NCBI GenBank assembly: GCA_964490875.1 | Contig: CAZBEF010000004.1 | Span: forward strand, 1-64,000 | Source: CAYYYG01 sp964490875 | Lineage (GTDB): Bacteria; Patescibacteriota; Microgenomatia; UBA1406; GWC2-37-13 | Direction: 5' to 3' | DNA length: 64,000 nt | Part shown: positions 59,862 through 64,000 of the stretch, one piece after another | How positions within the stretch are numbered: position 1 is the first letter of the stretch | Layout of the letters: each line of letters opens with the position of its first letter | Translations under genes and position numbers: made by a program | The notes under the pieces: generated by a model | The model's database searches: none | Seen by the model: only the letters and a program-made list of their open reading frames with translations | What the model was told of the DNA's origin: nothing

Positions 59862-60092
59862 CTAATAAGTATGCGTATATAGTGTGTATGCAATTAACAA
59901 AACGAGAAAGACAATAGAAAAGAGCGTTATACGGCTGTTAAGTACAATCAATTTCTGCGCCAGGGGAGGAAAGTAAATACCCCACTGTTTCTTCATTTTC
60001 CGGACGCTATTTGTATAGAACAAATCATATATCCCAAGCAGGGTAATAAGTAACAGTGCTCCGAATTCGGTTGCGAGAACTAAATAATACAT
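59862..60092 (-). CDS. Small two-helix membrane protein
   Basis: 76 residues with helices at LVLATEFGALLLITLLGIYD and LFSIVFLVLLIAYTLY. It lies 12 bases after the PH-domain gene, so it is probably cotranscribed. Unknown. Confidence 0.5.
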   Translation of the reverse strand: MYYLVLATEFGALLLITLLGIYDLFYTNSVRKMKKQWGIYFPPLAQKLIVLNSRITLFSIVFLVLLIAYTLYTHTY

Positions 60093-60104
60093 ACTTTATC
60101 TAAA

Positions 60105-60695
60105 TCATAATACGAATTTAGGCTGATACCGGTATAATGTATTGGTAAAAGAATTTTGTCTCCGTTCTCCAAATACCTGAGTCAAATACATTGCCGTTCG
60201 GCGTGGCTCAGCGACATCGCTTAAACGGAAGGCATGTTCCCGGGCAAGCTGGTCCAGCTGTACAATCACATCACCTTTTCCCACAATTTCGTTAAAGATT
60301 GTTCCCACATCAATATCGATTTCCGCAACTCTCATTTGGTCGAGCAACAAATCGTTCACATGGTATGAAGAAAACGGCACATGCCTCACCTCCATAATTC
60401 TACGGTTGGTAATAATGTACATGTGGCAGTACCAACCAATAATTACTTTCACGATTCTGCTTGTGGCCACAGAAATAACTAACAAACTAATACTGATGAA
60501 CAATGGCAGAGAAGACAGATATACATGAAGACTCAAATACAAAGTGGCAATGAGTATAATTGCAATGAACAAGGTATTAAGTATCGGACAAAAGGTAACA
60601 AACCAATGTTTTCTTTTTGCAAGAATGAGTTTTTCATCGGCGAGTGTAATGAAATCTTTTACTTCTTCATCTGCGATAGAATACGGTTCTTTCAT
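60105..60695 (-). CDS. Membrane protein with bacterial PH-like domain
   Basis: 196 residues from the ATG at 60695, chosen because a strong SD AGGAGGTGA lies 5-8 bases upstream (60708-60700). Two transmembrane helices (LNTLFIAIILIATLYLSL, PLFISISLLVISVATSR) are followed by a beta-rich domain with YIITNRRIMEVRHVPF and LLDQMRVAEID, as in bPH2/YdbT proteins. It is one of the few genes here with a clear SD. Confidence 0.7.
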   Translation of the reverse strand: MKEPYSIADEEVKDFITLADEKLILAKRKHWFVTFCPILNTLFIAIILIATLYLSLHVYLSSLPLFISISLLVISVATSRIVKVIIGWYCHMYIITNRRIMEVRHVPFSSYHVNDLLLDQMRVAEIDIDVGTIFNEIVGKGDVIVQLDQLAREHAFRLSDVAEPRRTAMYLTQVFGERRQNSFTNTLYRYQPKFVL

Positions 60696-60916
60696 ACGTA
60701 TCACCTCCTAACTAAATAACTCTGAACCGTGTCTTAGTGTAAGCTTTGCTAATAAGAGAGTAGTAAAGTATTTGTAAGGAAAACGTAAGAAAATGGTAAA
60801 ATACGTATAAGATACATAGGAATTTGATTGTCATTACGGTCCGTATTAAATATGTATCTTTTCAAAAAAAAGCTCTGTATCTGGTATAAAATTGTTATAG
60901 AATAAGAAGCAGCACT

Positions 60917-61468
60917 ATGAATATTCCAATAATATTTATCACCAGCAACAAGAATAAATTGGAGCAGGTAAAGCAATTCGTATCTATTGATCTTGTCCAT
61001 CAGCATCTGGAACTGCCCGAAATTCAGTCATTAGATTTACAAGAAGTCGTAATCTTAAAAGTTAAGGAGGCTTATAAAGCACTAAAAAAACCAGTTCTTG
61101 TTGAAGATGTCTCACTTACCATTCATGCACTAGGCCGTCTGCCCGGGCCTTTTATCAAATGGTTTTTGAAAGAACTAAAACCAGAGGGGTTATGCAAACT
61201 TGTCTCAAATTATCCTGACACTTCTGCAACCGGAGAAGTGTGTTATGGTTTTTATGATGGTTCAAAAGTTCATACGTTTTCTGGAATCATAAAAGGGAAA
61301 ATTGCTTCCGAACCCCGCGGAGAAAATGGATTCGGCTGGGACAGAATTTTTATTCCCGAAGGATATACGGTAACTCGAGGACAAATGGATACTGCCAATT
61401 TTGAAGCCACTTCGCCCCGCCGTATGGCACTTCAGAAATTCGAATTATTTATTAATCAAAATTATTAA
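60917..61468 (+). CDS. rdgB: Non-canonical purine NTP pyrophosphatase (HAM1/RdgB-like)
   Basis: 183 residues. TSNKNKLEQVKQF at the start, the acidic VEDVSL, GRLPGPFIKWF, and FGWDRIFIPEG. It removes ITP/XTP from the nucleotide pool. The aldo/keto reductase and two Nudix genes that follow suggest a house-cleaning cluster. Confidence 0.9.
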   Translation: MNIPIIFITSNKNKLEQVKQFVSIDLVHQHLELPEIQSLDLQEVVILKVKEAYKALKKPVLVEDVSLTIHALGRLPGPFIKWFLKELKPEGLCKLVSNYPDTSATGEVCYGFYDGSKVHTFSGIIKGKIASEPRGENGFGWDRIFIPEGYTVTRGQMDTANFEATSPRRMALQKFELFINQNY

Positions 61469-61486
61469 TTCAAAAAAAAGTATAAC

Positions 61487-62356
61487 ATGGACATTCCTAA
61501 AAAAAAGTTAACAAATGGATTTGAAATTCCTGAATTCGGCATTGGTACCTGGTTAATGGGGGGCACTAAAGTCCGTGATCCAAAAAATGATGATAAAGGC
61601 GATGTCGAAGCCCTTCAACAAGCCATTCAGATGGGAATCACTCATATCGATACTGCTGAAAACTATGCCGAAGGTCAGGCTGAAAGAATTGTAGGCATGG
61701 CAATTAAAAACTTTCAACGTGAAGCATTGTTTATTGTTTCGAAAGTGGGCAAAAATCATTTAAAAGAGCAAGATGTCATAAATTCTGCAAAAGCAACATT
61801 AGATAGAATTGGAACGGAGTATCTTGATCTTTATCTTATTCATGCTCCCAACCCGGAAGTTCCATTAAAAGAAACGATGAAAGCATTTGACTCATTACAT
61901 GCAAATGGACTGATTAAATATATTGGAGTCAGCAATTTTGCTAAAGAGAGGTTGGAAGAGGCACAGCAATATACAAAAAATAAAATTGTTATGAATCAAG
62001 TTTATTACAACCTTATCCAGAGAGAACCTGAAACCAGCGGACTTTTATCTTACTGTCAAAAAAATGATGTACTTGTAGAAGCGTACCGTCCAATCGAGAA
62101 GGGTGAACTTTTACAAAAAAATTCAGATATTATCGATTCACTGTGTAAAAAATATGATAAAACGAAAGTTCAGATTGCATTAAATTGGCTGCTTTCACAA
62201 AAAAATGTAACTTCAATTTCTAAAATGAAAAATGCTGATCATATGAAAGAAAATCTTGGTGCAGTTGGTTGGAAAATGGAAGAAAAAGATATCGAATTAA
62301 TACGGAAAGAGTTTCCTGGCCAAATTAATATCTCTGAAGTATTCCCACTTAGATGA
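61487..62356 (+). CDS. Aldo/keto reductase
   Basis: 289 residues, (beta/alpha)8 AKR. Catalytic residues are D and Y in HIDTAENYAEGQ, K in VSKVGKNH and H in LYLIHAPNP; NADPH region near NWLLSQKNVTSISKM. Substrate unknown. Confidence 0.92.
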   Translation: MDIPKKKLTNGFEIPEFGIGTWLMGGTKVRDPKNDDKGDVEALQQAIQMGITHIDTAENYAEGQAERIVGMAIKNFQREALFIVSKVGKNHLKEQDVINSAKATLDRIGTEYLDLYLIHAPNPEVPLKETMKAFDSLHANGLIKYIGVSNFAKERLEEAQQYTKNKIVMNQVYYNLIQREPETSGLLSYCQKNDVLVEAYRPIEKGELLQKNSDIIDSLCKKYDKTKVQIALNWLLSQKNVTSISKMKNADHMKENLGAVGWKMEEKDIELIRKEFPGQINISEVFPLR

Positions 62357-62357
62357 T

Positions 62358-62906
62358 ATGAAAATTCCAGATGATGCGAAAAAAGTTTTCAAAGGAATAA
62401 TTTTTGATGTCTACCATTGGCAGCAGCAGATGTTTGATGGAACTTTTCAAACATTTGAAGCCTTGAAGCGTTCAAACACCATTGAAATTATTGCTACCAC
62501 AGGTGAAAAAATATACATGACTCATCAATCCCAGCCGAATAAGCACGACTTCTATTCACTGTTAGGCGGAAGGGGCGAAGAAGGCGAAGATCCTTTAGTG
62601 ACAGCTAAACGGGAGTTGTTGGAAGAAGCAGGTTTAGAATCTGAAGATTGGGAATTGTTTAAAGTTTTCCAGCCGATGCATAAGATAGACTGGAAAATTT
62701 ATACCTTTATCGCCCGCAACTGTCGAAAATTACAGGATCAGAAATTAGATGCCGGAGAAAAAATAAAAGTATTGGAGTTAAGCTTTGATGAGTTTATTTC
62801 TATGGTTTTATCAGATAATTATTGGGGAAATGAATTGGTATTAGAAATTCTTAAACGTAAAGATAAAAATACTTTAAATGAATTAAAAGCAAAGTTTTTT
62901 AAATAG
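62358..62906 (+). CDS. Nudix hydrolase
   Basis: 182 residues. Complete Nudix box, GRGEEGEDPLVTAKRELLEE then AGL, fitting G-x5-E-x7-REUxEExGU. Length and N-terminal beta region resemble ADP-ribose pyrophosphatase. It begins 1 base after the aldo/keto reductase stop. Confidence 0.92.
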   Translation: MKIPDDAKKVFKGIIFDVYHWQQQMFDGTFQTFEALKRSNTIEIIATTGEKIYMTHQSQPNKHDFYSLLGGRGEEGEDPLVTAKRELLEEAGLESEDWELFKVFQPMHKIDWKIYTFIARNCRKLQDQKLDAGEKIKVLELSFDEFISMVLSDNYWGNELVLEILKRKDKNTLNELKAKFFK

Positions 62907-62909
62907 AGC

Positions 62910-63344
62910 ATGAAAAAAGGGATAGATTATATTGGTGTAACAGTCTGCTTTTATTGCCATGATGGAAAAGGGAATTTACTTCTACAAAAACGAAGCCATA
63001 AATGCCGCGATGAACAAGGCATGTGGGACTGCGGCGGCGGCTCCATGCGGTTCGGAGAAACGTTTGAAGAAGCCGCCCGGCGCGAAATAAAGGAAGAATA
63101 CTGCTGTGAACCGGAATCATTACAGATGGCTGGTGTGGCTAATGTAATCCGCCAAAATGGATCACATAAGTCACATTGGGTGGCAATAATCTTTGCCGCA
63201 CAACTAAATCCAGATAAAGTCCAAATTGGTGAAAAAGAAATGATGGATGAAATACAATGGTTTAGATTTGATAATTTGCCTCATCCTCTTCATTCGATGT
63301 ATATGGCTCATCTTGAATACGCCAAAAAATATATTCACTTGTAA
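62910..63344 (+). CDS. Nudix hydrolase, MutT-like
   Basis: 144 residues. The box is GGSMRFGETFEEAARREIKE then EYCCE, where the usual Gly is Cys (EEYC). VNFCFYC... reading VTVCFYCHDGKGNLLLQKR at the start. Small Nudix of the MutT/NudG type, probably removing oxidised nucleotides. It begins 3 bases after the previous gene. Confidence 0.88.
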   Translation: MKKGIDYIGVTVCFYCHDGKGNLLLQKRSHKCRDEQGMWDCGGGSMRFGETFEEAARREIKEEYCCEPESLQMAGVANVIRQNGSHKSHWVAIIFAAQLNPDKVQIGEKEMMDEIQWFRFDNLPHPLHSMYMAHLEYAKKYIHL

Positions 63345-63462
63345 TTCTTACTTTACGATCGTGTTACAATACTATTGAGATATTGTAAAAAACTTTTTAA
63401 AGTCTATACTGGATTATGTATATATTTTTTATATATAATAACGGTATTAAATAATCACTTTC

Positions 63463-64000
63463 ATGAAGATACAGACCAAACTATTTATATTCTTCCTGGT
63501 AATAATTCTTCCACTGGTTCTTATTCCTATTCAGTTACAAAAAACAATCAATGAGGCACAGAGTGCTATTCAAAATATAATTCGTTATGATCTGCCTATT
63601 CAAACAAACTCCCGCGATCTGGAAAAACAGATAATTACCATCCATTCAGAATATCGCAGCTACCTAAATTATGGGAATGAAAAATCATTAAGCAGCCTTA
63701 TGAATTCGGTACAGGAGTATGACAATATCATGACAGCGCAAAAGCAACTGGTGCAAAAAGATTATCCGGCTGCACGAAGGCTTCAGACTATAAAAAATCT
63801 TCAGGATGACTGGTTTTATCAGGCGGGAATCCCGGGTATTATTCATGAGATTGCCGAAAGTACCAACTCAGCTCAAACGAAACAGTTTGCCGATTCTACA
63901 ATATCGGAGCCAGTATTAACCGAAATTCAGCGACAATTTGTTTTATTCAACAAAGAACAAAAAACAAACAGCCAGCTGCGTCTGTCTTCATATGAAAATT
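63463..64000 (+). CDS. Membrane sensor with CHASE3-like domain, partial
   Basis: Read by hand; it is cut off by the right edge after about 179 codons. It begins MKIQTKLFIFFLVIILPLVL, one membrane helix, followed by a long helical extracytoplasmic region (TINEAQSAIQNI, YRSYLNYGNEKSL) like CHASE3 four-helix sensors. A histidine kinase or chemoreceptor would be expected beyond the window. Confidence 0.7.
   Translation, partial: MKIQTKLFIFFLVIILPLVLIPIQLQKTINEAQSAIQNIIRYDLPIQTNSRDLEKQIITIHSEYRSYLNYGNEKSLSSLMNSVQEYDNIMTAQKQLVQKDYPAARRLQTIKNLQDDWFYQAGIPGIIHEIAESTNSAQTKQFADSTISEPVLTEIQRQFVLFNKEQKTNSQLRLSSYEN

Overview
The window looks like a chromosomal segment of a Patescibacteria/CPR bacterium, probably of the Microgenomates type. 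The basis is a moderately AT-rich genome, tight operons with 1-20 base gaps or short overlaps, few Shine-Dalgarno sites and several start codons close behind a -10 box. It also carries a DUF5674 gene, a class I lysyl-tRNA synthetase, a short alanyl-tRNA synthetase, many small membrane proteins, and repeats that run into gene ends. TGA is an ordinary stop here (leuA and secA end with it). The taxonomic call is inference from gene content. Near-complete aromatic and branched-chain amino-acid pathways are unusual for that group.

Layout. 1-2129: GH57 amylase (cut by the edge) and a GT4 glycogen-synthase-like glycosyltransferase. 2557-7996: a surface-protein locus with three long secreted proteins built from the same roughly 80-residue Asn/Thr/Gly-rich repeat, plus a small relative. 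8065-9693: secreted subtilase. 9818-18950 (minus): one shikimate/Phe/Tyr operon, DAHP synthase, ACT protein, pheA, CM-tyrA, aroB, aroA, aroK, aroE, aroD, aroC. 19468-20502: homoserine dehydrogenase. 20845-21457: a heavily folded RNA leader and a small membrane protein. 21709-34573 (plus): Ile/Val/Leu locus, ilvE-ilvB-ilvN-ilvC-leuA, ilvA-ilvD-ridA-leuC-leuD-leuB. 34576-44776: cupredoxin, serS, duplicated small membrane proteins, guaA, guaB, adenosine deaminase, class I lysS. 45001-53042: two greA paralogs, tRNA-Glu, an insertion-like segment with a HIT-like and a JAMM-like gene, a uracil-DNA glycosylase, a DsbA-like protein, a tRNA-binding protein, alaS. 53278-64000: nnrD, two exported proteins, secA, several membrane or exported proteins, rdgB, an aldo/keto reductase, two Nudix genes and the start of a CHASE3-like sensor.

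The main discovery is a set of three independent ribosome-mediated attenuators. Each biosynthetic unit (aro/phe/tyr, hom, ilv/leu) is preceded by a good sigma-70-type promoter, then a 16-27 codon leader ORF whose ATG lies only 6-10 bases behind the -10 box (leaderless or nearly so). The leader is rich in the end-product amino acids: Tyr/Phe, Thr/Ile and Ile/Val/Leu respectively. Overlapping 1:2, 2:3 and 3:4 pairings follow, with 3:4 a terminator plus T-run. The ilv promoter and a divergent promoter for a structured RNA share one palindromic TTGCAA as their -35 box.

Other points of interest are a 300-nt structured RNA with mutually exclusive stems, a two-member covarying structural element, a family of TTCGCTC-flanked hairpins, repeats that have entered coding sequences, a LysRS fused to a B3/B4 domain, and a family-4-like UDG without its iron-sulfur cysteines.
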